The notes under the pieces: generated by a model
The model's input: only the letters and a program-made list of their open reading frames with translations
Database searches by the model: none
Told to the model about the DNA's origin: nothing
Made by a program: the position numbers and the translations under genes
Shown: positions 1-8,502 of the stretch, in pieces
Numbering within the stretch: the stretch's first letter is position 1
Layout of the letters: every line of letters starts with the position of its first letter
Source: Leptolyngbya sp. SIO1E4
GTDB lineage: Bacteria; Cyanobacteriota; Cyanobacteriia; Phormidesmidales; Phormidesmidaceae
NCBI GenBank assembly: GCA_010672825.2
Contig: JAAHFU020000001.1
Span: 2,108,001 to 2,172,000, forward strand
DNA: 64,000 nt
Direction of reading: 5' to 3'

Positions 1-3000
1 TTTCAACGTCTGGATGGCTCAATCACGTGGGTTTACGGGCAGACCGTTGCTGAACAGGATGCAAACGGGCAAGTAATTGGCTATGTCGGAACCATTACAG
101 ATATTAGCGATCGTAAACAGGCAGAACTTGCCCTGAAGCAAAGCGAAGCTAAAAGCCGAGCTATTTTAGCGGCAATTCCTGACCTGATGTTTTCCTTTGG
201 GTCGGATGGAACGTATCGCAGCTATATCGTTAGCAACAGCAAAATTGACATTTTCCCGACCGACCATCAGCCCCTAGGCAAGTTGATGACCGATGTGTTG
301 CCCACAGAAGTTGCCCAACGCCACGCTCAAGCTGCGCAAAAAGCCATCGCAACTGGTGAACTGCAAATCTATGAGCAAACAGTCCGTATTGGCGATCACT
401 GGCAGGATGAAGAGGTGCGAGTGATCAAAAGCAGTGAAGATGAAGTCTTCTTTATGATTCGCGATATTAGCGATCGCAAGCAAGCTGAAAGACAGCTTCA
501 GCAACTCAATCAGGCGCTAGAAACGAAAGTGCAAGCTCGCACAGCGGAGCTGCAAGAGCGGGAGCAATTCTTACAAACCTTGCTGGATGCCCTTCCCCTA
601 TCTATCTTTTGGAAAGATCGAAACTCGATTTACTTAGGCTGCAACCGCAATTTCTTGCAAGATGCGGGTCTCACTTCCATGGCGGGCATCATTGGCAAAA
701 CAGACTATGACATGCCTTGGAGCAAAACCGAAGCCGACGCCTATCGAGCCGACGATCAAAAAGTCATTGCCTTTGACACGGCCAATCTCGGAATTATCGA
801 AACCCAAATTCAGGCGGATGGTAACCAGACCTGGCTAGAAACGAATAAACTACCTCTCCATAGTCTCACCGGTGAAGTCATTGGGGTTTTGGGCACCTAT
901 CAAGACATCACCCACCGTAAACAGGCTGAACAGGCGATGAAGCGACAGCTGGCGGCGATGGAGGCCGCGATTGACGGCATTGCGATTCTGCAAGGAGATA
1001 CCTACCTTTATGTGAACCAAGCTCACCTCAACCTGTTTGGGTATGAAAGTTCTGAAGAACTGATTGGCCAATGTTGGAAATTCTTATACGCTCCAGATGA
1101 GTTAGAGCGGTTCGAGCGTGAAGTCTGGCCAGTATTAGAACGTGATTTAGCTTGGGAAGGGGAGGCGATCGCCACACGCAAAGATGGTTCCACCTTTACG
1201 GAAGGGCTATCCCTTACCCTTACTGAGGATGGATTGTTGATTTGTGTGTGCCGCGACGTCACGGATCGCAAACAAGCAGAACTCAGACTAAAGCAACAGG
1301 CAGAACAAGAACGCCTGCTCGGATCGATAACTCAACGAATGCGATCCTCTCTCAAGCTAGACGAAATTCTTAAGACCACAGTTGAGAAAGTGCATCAGGT
1401 CTTGCAGACAGATCGAGTTTTGGTCTATCAGATCTTTCCGAATGGGACAGGGGCTGCCATTGCTGAATCTGTGCATCCTGGCTGTTCTAAAGTGCTAGAT
1501 TTGGTCTTTCCGGAAGAAGTTTTTCCTCAAGAGAACTACGATCGCTACGTAGACGGCCGGATTTGCGTTCTTAGCGACTGCGAAGATGAGCGTCAACATG
1601 TCCTACCTTGCTTGGTGGAATTCCTTAAAGAAATTCAAGTGAGGGCTAAACTTGTCGTTCCTATTAGTCAAAAGCAATCTCTCTGGGGGCTCTTGATTGC
1701 TCATCAATGCGATCGTCCCCGCCAATGGAAAACATGGGAAATTAATTTGCTCCAACAAGTTGCCAATCAGTTAGCGATCGCGATTCAGCAAGCCAACTTA
1801 TTTGACCGATTGCAGCAAGAACTGACTGAACGGCAATTGGCTCAGCAGCAGCTGACTGAGCGTAACCAACAACTCGCCATTTCTAACGAAGAACTCGCTC
1901 GCGCGACTCGCCTCAAAGACGAGTTCTTAGCCAACATGAGTCACGAACTGCGGACGCCGCTTAACGCCATTTTAGGGATGGCAGAAGGGCTACAAGAAAG
2001 CGTCTTTGGGGAAGTCAATGCGCAACAGCTAAAAGCGCTCAAAACCATTGAGCGTAGTGGTTCTCACCTATTAGAGCTGATCAATGACATCCTGGATGTT
2101 GCCAAAATAGAGGCAGGACAAATAGAACTCGATTGTATTCCTGTTGCGCTAGAACCGCTCTGCACATCCAGCTTAGTTTTTATTAAACAACAAGCCCTGA
2201 AAAAACGTATCCAGCTGAAGCTTGAACTCTCTGCTCATTTGCCAGATCTCTCTATTGATGAAAGGCGTATCCGCCAGGTTCTGATCAACTTGCTGAATAA
2301 TGCGGTTAAATTTACATCTGAAGAAGGACATATCACTCTGAAAGCAAGCTTGCTAAAACGCTCTGATGATGCAGAGACACCACTTGCCCCTCATCAAGAT
2401 TACTTACGAATTTCAGTCATTGATACTGGTATCGGGATTGCTCCAGAAAATGTAAAAAAATTATTTCAACCTTTTGTCCAAGTAGATAGCGCTCTGAATC
2501 GACAATACCCCGGTACAGGGTTAGGGCTAGCTCTCGTGAAACGCATTGTCGAACTGCATGGTGGGCATGTAGGACTGATCAGCGAGGTTGGGGTTGGTAG
2601 CTGCTTCATGATTGATCTGCCCTGTACCTATACAGCTCCGCTTCCGTTTGAGTTGACGCAACCGCCCAAGCACACCCTTGAATATGCTCAATTTGAGCAG
2701 CCCTCATCGTCCGCCATTTTGCTAGCCGAAGATAACGAAGCCAATATTGCGACCCTGTCAGGTTATCTAGAAACTAAAGGTTATTGCATTGTGGTGGCTA
2801 GAGACGGTCAGGAAGCGATCGCCCTTGCCCAATCTGAGCAACCAGCTTTGATTTTGATGGACATTCAAATGCCGGGTATGGATGGCCTAGAAGCCATGCA
2901 GCACATCCGTAAAATCCCTAGCTTGGCCGATGTCCCCATCATTGCCTTAACAGCCCTGGCTATGAAGGGCGATCGTGAACGCTGTCTTGCGGCCGGAGCC

Positions 3001-3087
3001 ACTGACTACCTCAGCAAACCTGTCAAACTCAAGCAGCTAGCAAGTCTAATTCAAGAACATCTAGCATCCAAGTACCCATCGTCTTAA
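1..3087 (+). CDS. Multi-PAS/GAF hybrid histidine kinase, 5' end outside window
   Basis: Cytosolic hybrid sensor kinase, partial. The frame is open from base 1, and its first 62 codons encode the end of a PAS/PAC unit, so the ATG at 187 is internal. Numbering from base 1, PAS units end with RKQAE linkers near 40, 160, 308 and 424. A GAF domain spans about 440-607. HisKA has phospho-acceptor His648 in SHELRTP. The ATPase has the NAVKF, DTGIGI and GTGLGLAL boxes, and the C-terminal receiver has Asp954 in MDIQMP. No membrane segment is visible. The GAF domain has a Cys (codon at 1609) where bilin-binding GAF domains place theirs, but Leu follows instead of His. The transmitter-receiver part closely resembles that of the kinase at 8503-11091. 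With no output domain, it probably passes phosphate to a separate partner. Confidence 0.93.
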   Translation, partial: FQRLDGSITWVYGQTVAEQDANGQVIGYVGTITDISDRKQAELALKQSEAKSRAILAAIPDLMFSFGSDGTYRSYIVSNSKIDIFPTDHQPLGKLMTDVLPTEVAQRHAQAAQKAIATGELQIYEQTVRIGDHWQDEEVRVIKSSEDEVFFMIRDISDRKQAERQLQQLNQALETKVQARTAELQEREQFLQTLLDALPLSIFWKDRNSIYLGCNRNFLQDAGLTSMAGIIGKTDYDMPWSKTEADAYRADDQKVIAFDTANLGIIETQIQADGNQTWLETNKLPLHSLTGEVIGVLGTYQDITHRKQAEQAMKRQLAAMEAAIDGIAILQGDTYLYVNQAHLNLFGYESSEELIGQCWKFLYAPDELERFEREVWPVLERDLAWEGEAIATRKDGSTFTEGLSLTLTEDGLLICVCRDVTDRKQAELRLKQQAEQERLLGSITQRMRSSLKLDEILKTTVEKVHQVLQTDRVLVYQIFPNGTGAAIAESVHPGCSKVLDLVFPEEVFPQENYDRYVDGRICVLSDCEDERQHVLPCLVEFLKEIQVRAKLVVPISQKQSLWGLLIAHQCDRPRQWKTWEINLLQQVANQLAIAIQQANLFDRLQQELTERQLAQQQLTERNQQLAISNEELARATRLKDEFLANMSHELRTPLNAILGMAEGLQESVFGEVNAQQLKALKTIERSGSHLLELINDILDVAKIEAGQIELDCIPVALEPLCTSSLVFIKQQALKKRIQLKLELSAHLPDLSIDERRIRQVLINLLNNAVKFTSEEGHITLKASLLKRSDDAETPLAPHQDYLRISVIDTGIGIAPENVKKLFQPFVQVDSALNRQYPGTGLGLALVKRIVELHGGHVGLISEVGVGSCFMIDLPCTYTAPLPFELTQPPKHTLEYAQFEQPSSSAILLAEDNEANIATLSGYLETKGYCIVVARDGQEAIALAQSEQPALILMDIQMPGMDGLEAMQHIRKIPSLADVPIIALTALAMKGDRERCLAAGATDYLSKPVKLKQLASLIQEHLASKYPSS

Positions 3088-3609
3088 AGAGTCTTAGAGA
3101 CATCCCCATCCAAGTAGCCATCCGTATACCAGATAAACTTATTGGATCTACAAAATGAGAGGCGCTGGAAATGCCTGCCCAGCATAGCTTCGACGCAACA
3201 ATGTGAAGCTTTTGTAAATTAAACATAAAAAAATTGTTATTTATTGACAGTTAATGGGCAGGCTGAGTAGAGCTTGTTGAGCAAGGGTGTGGAACCCTTG
3301 GACGCATGAGGGTGATAAAGAAATCTGCTCGAGTAAGGGCAGGGTTTTATCGCTAAGCCCCCTTTGAATCACATTAACCCCCTTCAGGTATCGCTGTCTG
3401 ATACCTGAAATTAGTGATAGATACGAAATTTTAATTGCTTCACTCTTTACCTCGAAGACAGTTGATGTCTAGCGAGGCACAAATGCTGCTGTCTCCATCC
3501 CAGGAGATAGGCACAATGGATTTCGTATAACGCGGGTAAAACGTCAGGAATACACTCCCTTCAGCAAGCTTTAGATAGTTGTATTGACGACCCATAGACT
3601 TCAGTAATC
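3088..3609. other. Gene-free stretch upstream of the NRPS-like locus
   Basis: No convincing coding region was seen here. The stretch is AT-rich near 3210-3250 and contains a perfect inverted repeat at 3383-3409, listed separately. It is long enough to hold the promoter of the NRPS-like genes, but no clear promoter hexamer pair stands out. Confidence 0.6.
3383..3409. promoter_or_regulatory. Perfect 10-bp inverted repeat, possible operator
   Basis: TTCAGGTATC at 3383-3392 and GATACCTGAA at 3400-3409 are exact reverse complements separated by seven bases. No T-run follows, so it does not look like an intrinsic terminator. It lies about 200 bases before the first NRPS-like start and could bind a dimeric regulator. 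This role is inferred from symmetry and position only. Confidence 0.4.
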
Positions 3610-4137
3610 ATGGAATGTAGTACTCATCAGTCTGAAAAATTCATGCAGCCACTGTCTTCCAACCAGAAAACGCTGTGGTTGGCATACCAGTTGGCTCCTA
3701 AAAGCTCTGCTTATAACGTTTACACAACGACTAGGATTAGTGGAAAAGTTAATTTCAGGGTTTGGCAAGATAGCTGGCAAGCTTTAGTCGAAAAACACCC
3801 TACCTTGAGAGCTACGTATCAGTTAAAGGATACCCAGGTATTTCAAGTTTTAGACACATCCTTGTCTATAGAGATTGATTTGCAATATGTGGATGTTTCC
3901 CAGTTTGAGGAAAAGGAAATTCAACAGAAAATTTTAGAGGCAGCTAACCATCCCTTTGATCTAGAGAACAGCCCAGCTTTTAGAATCTATTTGTTTGAAC
4001 AATCCTCTCAAGAATATATTCAACTTGTTGTCATCCATGAAATCTTAGGAGAGTTACGGTCATTGTTAATTCTTCTAAGTGAGTTTTTTAATCTCTATGC
4101 TAAAAGCTCAGTCAAAAATTGCCTTTTAGTATCATGA
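3610..4137 (+). CDS. NRPS condensation domain, N-terminal lobe (split gene)
   Basis: 175 residues matching the first half of an NRPS condensation domain. Motif C1 (SSNQKTLWLAYQL...SSAYNV) is near residues 16-37, and the arch residues W..LVEKHPTLRATY are near 57-72. The C3 motif HHxxxDG is degenerate: without gaps it reads HEILGEL near residue 143, so the second, catalytic His is Glu and DG is EL. The protein stops in the linker where an intact domain would continue into the second lobe, which is found 80 bases downstream in another frame at 4218. Either this is a broken domain or a condensation-like protein made as two chains. Peptide-bond formation by the standard mechanism is unlikely. Confidence 0.75.
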   Translation: MECSTHQSEKFMQPLSSNQKTLWLAYQLAPKSSAYNVYTTTRISGKVNFRVWQDSWQALVEKHPTLRATYQLKDTQVFQVLDTSLSIEIDLQYVDVSQFEEKEIQQKILEAANHPFDLENSPAFRIYLFEQSSQEYIQLVVIHEILGELRSLLILLSEFFNLYAKSSVKNCLLVS

Positions 4138-4217
4138 TCTGCTAGCACCATACTGCTGCTCTTGCCTGATACGTTGCATCTACTCTAAATCTACAAGCTG
4201 ATAAGGTATAGGCACCC

Positions 4218-7200
4218 ATGCAATCTCCATATTTAGACTACATTAAATGGCAGGCTAACCTCCTTTCTGGAGAACGAGGAACTCAGCTAAAACGTTACTG
4301 GGAAAGCTACCTTGCTGATGCACCTATTCAGATAAATCTTCCTGCCGATTACCCACGGCCAATCGGCTCGAGTTACCGAGGTGATGTTTATCTAGATATG
4401 TTGACTGCCAATCAAGTTGAGCAGATCAAACAATTTGGGGGGGCTAACAACATTGACCTGTGCATTATATTTCTTGCTAACTTATATGCCTTCCTGGGAC
4501 GTCTTTGTAAGCAAGAAGATTTGGCCATTGGCTTGCCAATGATGTCAAGTTGGCTAGACTCCAAGCGCTCCCAAAGCGTAATTGGAATGCTTGCTAATTT
4601 GGTTCTCTGTCGGATCGACTTGAGCGAAGCGGCTTGCTTCTCTGAGATGTTAAATCAGGTTAAGTCTGCTTTTGAAGAAGTAGAACAACATCGAGATTAC
4701 CCTTTTATAGAAGTTGCTGACTATCTCAGCAAGCGTCGTGGAGAGATCACTAAAATGTCATCCTCTGTGCAGGTAGCGTTTAGTTGGGAAAAAGATCTTT
4801 GTGACTATATTGCTGACTCTGAAACTTTTTCAATTGAGCCTTATCCTTTGGGAGAACAAGGAGGAGGGGCATTTGATATCTATCTGACAGTGATGGAAGT
4901 GGGTAATACACTTCAGCTTTGCTGGAAGTACAGTACAGACCTTTTCAAACAAGCAACGATCGCCCGTTTTGCTCATCAGTTCAAAACCTTGCTCATGGCT
5001 GCCATTGCTCAACCGATGCAGCCCTTAACACAGTTGAATCTGCTATCAGATGCAGAGCGTTACCAGCTGTTAGCAGCTCAGAAGCAACGATATTGTGAGC
5101 CGATATCCCAATGTATTCATGAGTTGTTTGAGGCTCAGGTCGAGCGGACGCCTCACGAAGTAGCCGCTATCTACGAAGAAGAACACCTCACCTATCAAGA
5201 ACTCAACCAAGCTGCCAATCAACTCGCCCACTATTTGCGTGATCTAGGCGTTCAACCTGACACCTTGATCGGCATTTTTATGCCCCGCTCTTTAGAAATG
5301 ATTGTGGGGTTGTTGGGCGTTTTGAAAGCCGGTGCTGCCTACGTGCCCATTGATCCGACCTATCCGCCAGAACGACTAGCCTACATGCTTGACGATTCTC
5401 AAGTCTCTGCCGTGTTAGTACGTTCAAAATCCCTGGATCAGCTGCCGGAAACAACAGCACAGGTTATCCACCTCGCCTCAGACTGGGAAATTATTTCTCA
5501 GCAATCAACCGCGAATCCCTCGCCTACTGCGACCCCTGAAAATCTGGTCTACGTCATCTATACGTCTGGTTCAACCGGCAAACCCAAAGGCGTGATGATC
5601 GAACACCGATCGCTCGTCAATTTTGCACAACAGGCTTGTCAAGAATATGACATTACCGCAGGCGATCGCATTCTGCAATTTGCATCGTTTAGCTTTGATG
5701 CGGCTGTCGAAGAAATCTACACATGCCTGATTTCTGGAGGCACACTGGTTCTGCGTCCAGAAATCATGTTGGACTCTGTCCCTACTTTTCTCAGAACCTG
5801 TCAAGCATATGCCTTGACCGTCTTAGATTTACCGACGGCTTACTGGCATCTTCTCGTAGAAGTTTTAGCCAATCAGCCTGAACTCTCTTTACCCTCAACG
5901 TTAAGATGTCTCATCATCGGTGGAGAACGAGCCAATCCTTATTATGTGGAACAGTGGCAGCAGTTTGTTGGTGAGTCTCCCCAGCTCATCAACACCTATG
6001 GCCCAACGGAAGCGACTGTCGTCGCGACAGCCTATCGATTGCCGCCTGACATTCAAACTGAAGTAGACGGATCATCCCCCCGCAAACAGCCTGAACTCCC
6101 TATCGGTAAACCTTTAGGAAATATCAAAGTCTATGTTTTAGATGATCAGCAACAACTGGTTCCCTTTGGCCTGCCGGGAGAATTATGCCTTGGCGGTGCC
6201 GCATTGGCTCGTGGATATCTCAATGCGCCAGAAACCACCCAAAAAAGTTTTATCCCGGATGAATTTAGCGATCAATCGGGTGCCCGACTATACCGAACAG
6301 GCGATTTGGTTCGCTATCTTCCAGATGGCAATCTGGAATTTTTGGGACGCATCGATCATCAAGTTAAAATTCGCGGGTTTCGGGTTGATCTGGGTGAGAT
6401 TGAATCAACCATCACCCATTATCCTGGAATTCGCCAAGTCTTTGTGACGGCTCAGCCAGATCGTCTGGGTCACCAACAGTTGGCAGCCTATATTGTCTCT
6501 GATCTGATTCCTGATCGCATTCCTTACCAAACTGACTGTTTGCTGGAATATGCAGATCAGTTAGTCAAGCTGAAAACCGTAGATATCTCCTCATTTGGCG
6601 TTGGCCTGTTAAAGGCACCTAAAGCCTTGAGTCAAGGAGATTCGGTTCGCATTCGCTTTTTATTACCTGGCCAAGAAGATGAGTACTGGTTTGACGGAAC
6701 CGTCATCTGGCACCAGGGCGATCGTATGGGGGTTCAGTTGCAGCCGACAGAGCGAGATCAAACGCTCCTCAAGCAAAGTGCTGCCTATCTACTGGAATCT
6801 CAAGGCATTCTCAAGGCACTGCAGCGAACAGTCGAAGGAGCCCTGCGGAAATACCTGAAGCAGAAACTCCCTCACTACATGATTCCGACCAACTTTATCT
6901 TAATCAACGTGTTGCCGCTGACACCCAACGGCAAGGTTGATCGGCGTCAATTACCGCCTCCTCACCTCACGCAAATTGGGCTCATTGAGTCAGACCGCAG
7001 CTTACCTGGTACCCAAACTGAGCAGACTTTGCGGAAGATGTGGTCTACACTCCTTGGGGTTAATCAGATTGAGCTAGAAGATAACTTTTTTGACTTGGGC
7101 GGTAATTCGCTGCTTGCTATTCAATTCATCAATCGCTTAAGCGAGGAATTCCAAGTAGACATTCCCGTGTGGATGCTCTTTAAACACTCCACAATTACTA

Positions 7201-8462
7201 GCCTTGCAAAAGTCGTAGATGATCTTAGGCAAAAGCATCAGTCTCCTGATGCGCAGTGGGTACAGTCACCAACCTATAATCTCCAGGCTGATGCACAACT
7301 TGACCCGGCTATTCAGTATGCTACGAAGATTGACTTAGCAAAAGTGATTGCGCCGTCAGGCATTCTGCTCACTGGCCCAACAGGGTTTGTTGGACCATAT
7401 CTCTTATCACAGCTTTTACAGCAGACAGATGCTGATATATACTGCCTTGCCCGTTACCGTTCTGGCCAAGCAGCCAGACGGCGGATCGAAGATCAACTCA
7501 CTGCTTATGAACTCTGGCATCCAGAATACCGGCAGAGAATCATTCCGGTGATTGGAGATCTTGCTAAACCTTTATTGGGATTATCAGAATCCCAGTTTCA
7601 GGATCTAGCAAATAGCATAGATGTGATTTATCACAATGGTGCCTGGGTAAACTTTGTTTATCCTTACTCAGCTTTACAGGCAGCCAACGTTCAAGGAACT
7701 CAAGAAGTTCTTAGATTAGCGGGCTGTGCAAAAACTAAACCCGTTCATTTGGTGTCTACTCTGTCTGTTTTCTCTGACGCCTATGCTCAAAAAGAATTAG
7801 TGCTCGAAACTGATCAGCCGCGCTTTGAGGATCAGCTACAAACAGGATATGACCAAAGTAAATGGGTCGCAGAGCAATTAGTGAAAGCAGCCCAAAATCG
7901 TGGACTTCCTGCAACGATTTACAGATTAGGAACATTACTTGGAGATAGCGAAACTGGCATCACGAAAAAACCGAACGACTTTTTCTGTAGCCTACTTAAA
8001 GGGTGTTTGCAGCTTGGGAAAGCCCCGATTCTGTCAAGAAATCTTAACATTACTCCAGTCAATTATGCTTCCCAGGCAATCGTACACATATCCCAGAATC
8101 CTACTTGTTTTGGACAAGCATTTCATGTCATCAATCCTCAATATATCTCTTGGAAAAGCTTGGTAGCTTGTCTCCAGTTCAGTGGTTATTCTGTCCAAAT
8201 GGAGCCGTATGAGCAATGGCTATCGCGGCTAAAGCAGCAGGTTCAAGCGGGGTGTAAGAATGATTTAGCCACATTCTTACCCATATTAGGTTCTGAGAAA
8301 GATTTCCCGTTAGAAACCCCTGAATTTGATGCCGACCTGTCTCAAAAAGCTCTTTCTAAATCTGTGAAGAAATGCCCCAAAATTAACGGGATTTTAATAA
8401 AAAGTTACTTGGATTATTTCCGTAAAAGTGGCGATTTGAAGTTCGATTCTCCTCAGCTATAA
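4218..8462 (+). CDS. NRPS-like reductase: C-lobe, A domain with PilZ-like insert, carrier, thioester reductase
   Basis: 1414-residue one-module enzyme predicted to activate a carboxylic or amino acid, load it on its carrier domain and release it reductively as aldehyde or alcohol. Residues 1-280 are the second lobe of the condensation domain, with C4 YLDYIKW and the C6-like YPFIEV. The A domain spans about 300-905: A3 YTSGSTGKPKG, A5 TYGPTE, A8 RGFRVDLGEIE, A10 NGKVDR. The by-eye specificity code is D-A-E-D-I-G-T-V-V-K, for which I know no assigned substrate. Residues about 763-865, between A8 and A10, hold a PilZ-like segment with D789xSxxG794. The carrier has GGNSLLA near 963. The reductase (about 1040-1310) has a TGPTGFVG Rossmann loop and YDQSK. 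The start is fixed by a TAG at 4209; an AAGG at 4203 precedes it. The kinase at 8503 follows after 40 bases. Confidence 0.9.
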   Translation: MQSPYLDYIKWQANLLSGERGTQLKRYWESYLADAPIQINLPADYPRPIGSSYRGDVYLDMLTANQVEQIKQFGGANNIDLCIIFLANLYAFLGRLCKQEDLAIGLPMMSSWLDSKRSQSVIGMLANLVLCRIDLSEAACFSEMLNQVKSAFEEVEQHRDYPFIEVADYLSKRRGEITKMSSSVQVAFSWEKDLCDYIADSETFSIEPYPLGEQGGGAFDIYLTVMEVGNTLQLCWKYSTDLFKQATIARFAHQFKTLLMAAIAQPMQPLTQLNLLSDAERYQLLAAQKQRYCEPISQCIHELFEAQVERTPHEVAAIYEEEHLTYQELNQAANQLAHYLRDLGVQPDTLIGIFMPRSLEMIVGLLGVLKAGAAYVPIDPTYPPERLAYMLDDSQVSAVLVRSKSLDQLPETTAQVIHLASDWEIISQQSTANPSPTATPENLVYVIYTSGSTGKPKGVMIEHRSLVNFAQQACQEYDITAGDRILQFASFSFDAAVEEIYTCLISGGTLVLRPEIMLDSVPTFLRTCQAYALTVLDLPTAYWHLLVEVLANQPELSLPSTLRCLIIGGERANPYYVEQWQQFVGESPQLINTYGPTEATVVATAYRLPPDIQTEVDGSSPRKQPELPIGKPLGNIKVYVLDDQQQLVPFGLPGELCLGGAALARGYLNAPETTQKSFIPDEFSDQSGARLYRTGDLVRYLPDGNLEFLGRIDHQVKIRGFRVDLGEIESTITHYPGIRQVFVTAQPDRLGHQQLAAYIVSDLIPDRIPYQTDCLLEYADQLVKLKTVDISSFGVGLLKAPKALSQGDSVRIRFLLPGQEDEYWFDGTVIWHQGDRMGVQLQPTERDQTLLKQSAAYLLESQGILKALQRTVEGALRKYLKQKLPHYMIPTNFILINVLPLTPNGKVDRRQLPPPHLTQIGLIESDRSLPGTQTEQTLRKMWSTLLGVNQIELEDNFFDLGGNSLLAIQFINRLSEEFQVDIPVWMLFKHSTITSLAKVVDDLRQKHQSPDAQWVQSPTYNLQADAQLDPAIQYATKIDLAKVIAPSGILLTGPTGFVGPYLLSQLLQQTDADIYCLARYRSGQAARRRIEDQLTAYELWHPEYRQRIIPVIGDLAKPLLGLSESQFQDLANSIDVIYHNGAWVNFVYPYSALQAANVQGTQEVLRLAGCAKTKPVHLVSTLSVFSDAYAQKELVLETDQPRFEDQLQTGYDQSKWVAEQLVKAAQNRGLPATIYRLGTLLGDSETGITKKPNDFFCSLLKGCLQLGKAPILSRNLNITPVNYASQAIVHISQNPTCFGQAFHVINPQYISWKSLVACLQFSGYSVQMEPYEQWLSRLKQQVQAGCKNDLATFLPILGSEKDFPLETPEFDADLSQKALSKSVKKCPKINGILIKSYLDYFRKSGDLKFDSPQL
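6510..6812 (+). other. PilZ-like domain inserted in the adenylation domain
   Basis: Encodes residues about 765-865 of the NRPS-like protein. An ordinary A domain needs only a short linker between LAAYIV and LRKYLKQKLPHYMIP, so about 100 residues are extra. The insert has the PilZ signature DxSxxG (D789-I-S-S-F-G794), followed by alternating beta-strand-like segments ending in MGVQLQ. The companion RxxxR motif is only half present (Leu763, Arg767), so cyclic-di-GMP binding is uncertain. Methyltransferase domains are known to insert at this point in other NRPSs. Confidence 0.7.
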
Positions 8463-8502
8463 CAAGGGGTAGGAATTAAAGTTTCGGGTAGAGACCCAAA
8501 AA

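Noticed and set aside
187-189. ATG 187 as the start of the first kinase
   Set aside because: The 62 codons before it are open and encode the end of a PAS/PAC unit, so the gene starts before the window.
4138-4217. A single sequencing error splitting the condensation domain
   Set aside because: Stops occur in more than one frame across the gap, so one base change would not restore a continuous gene.
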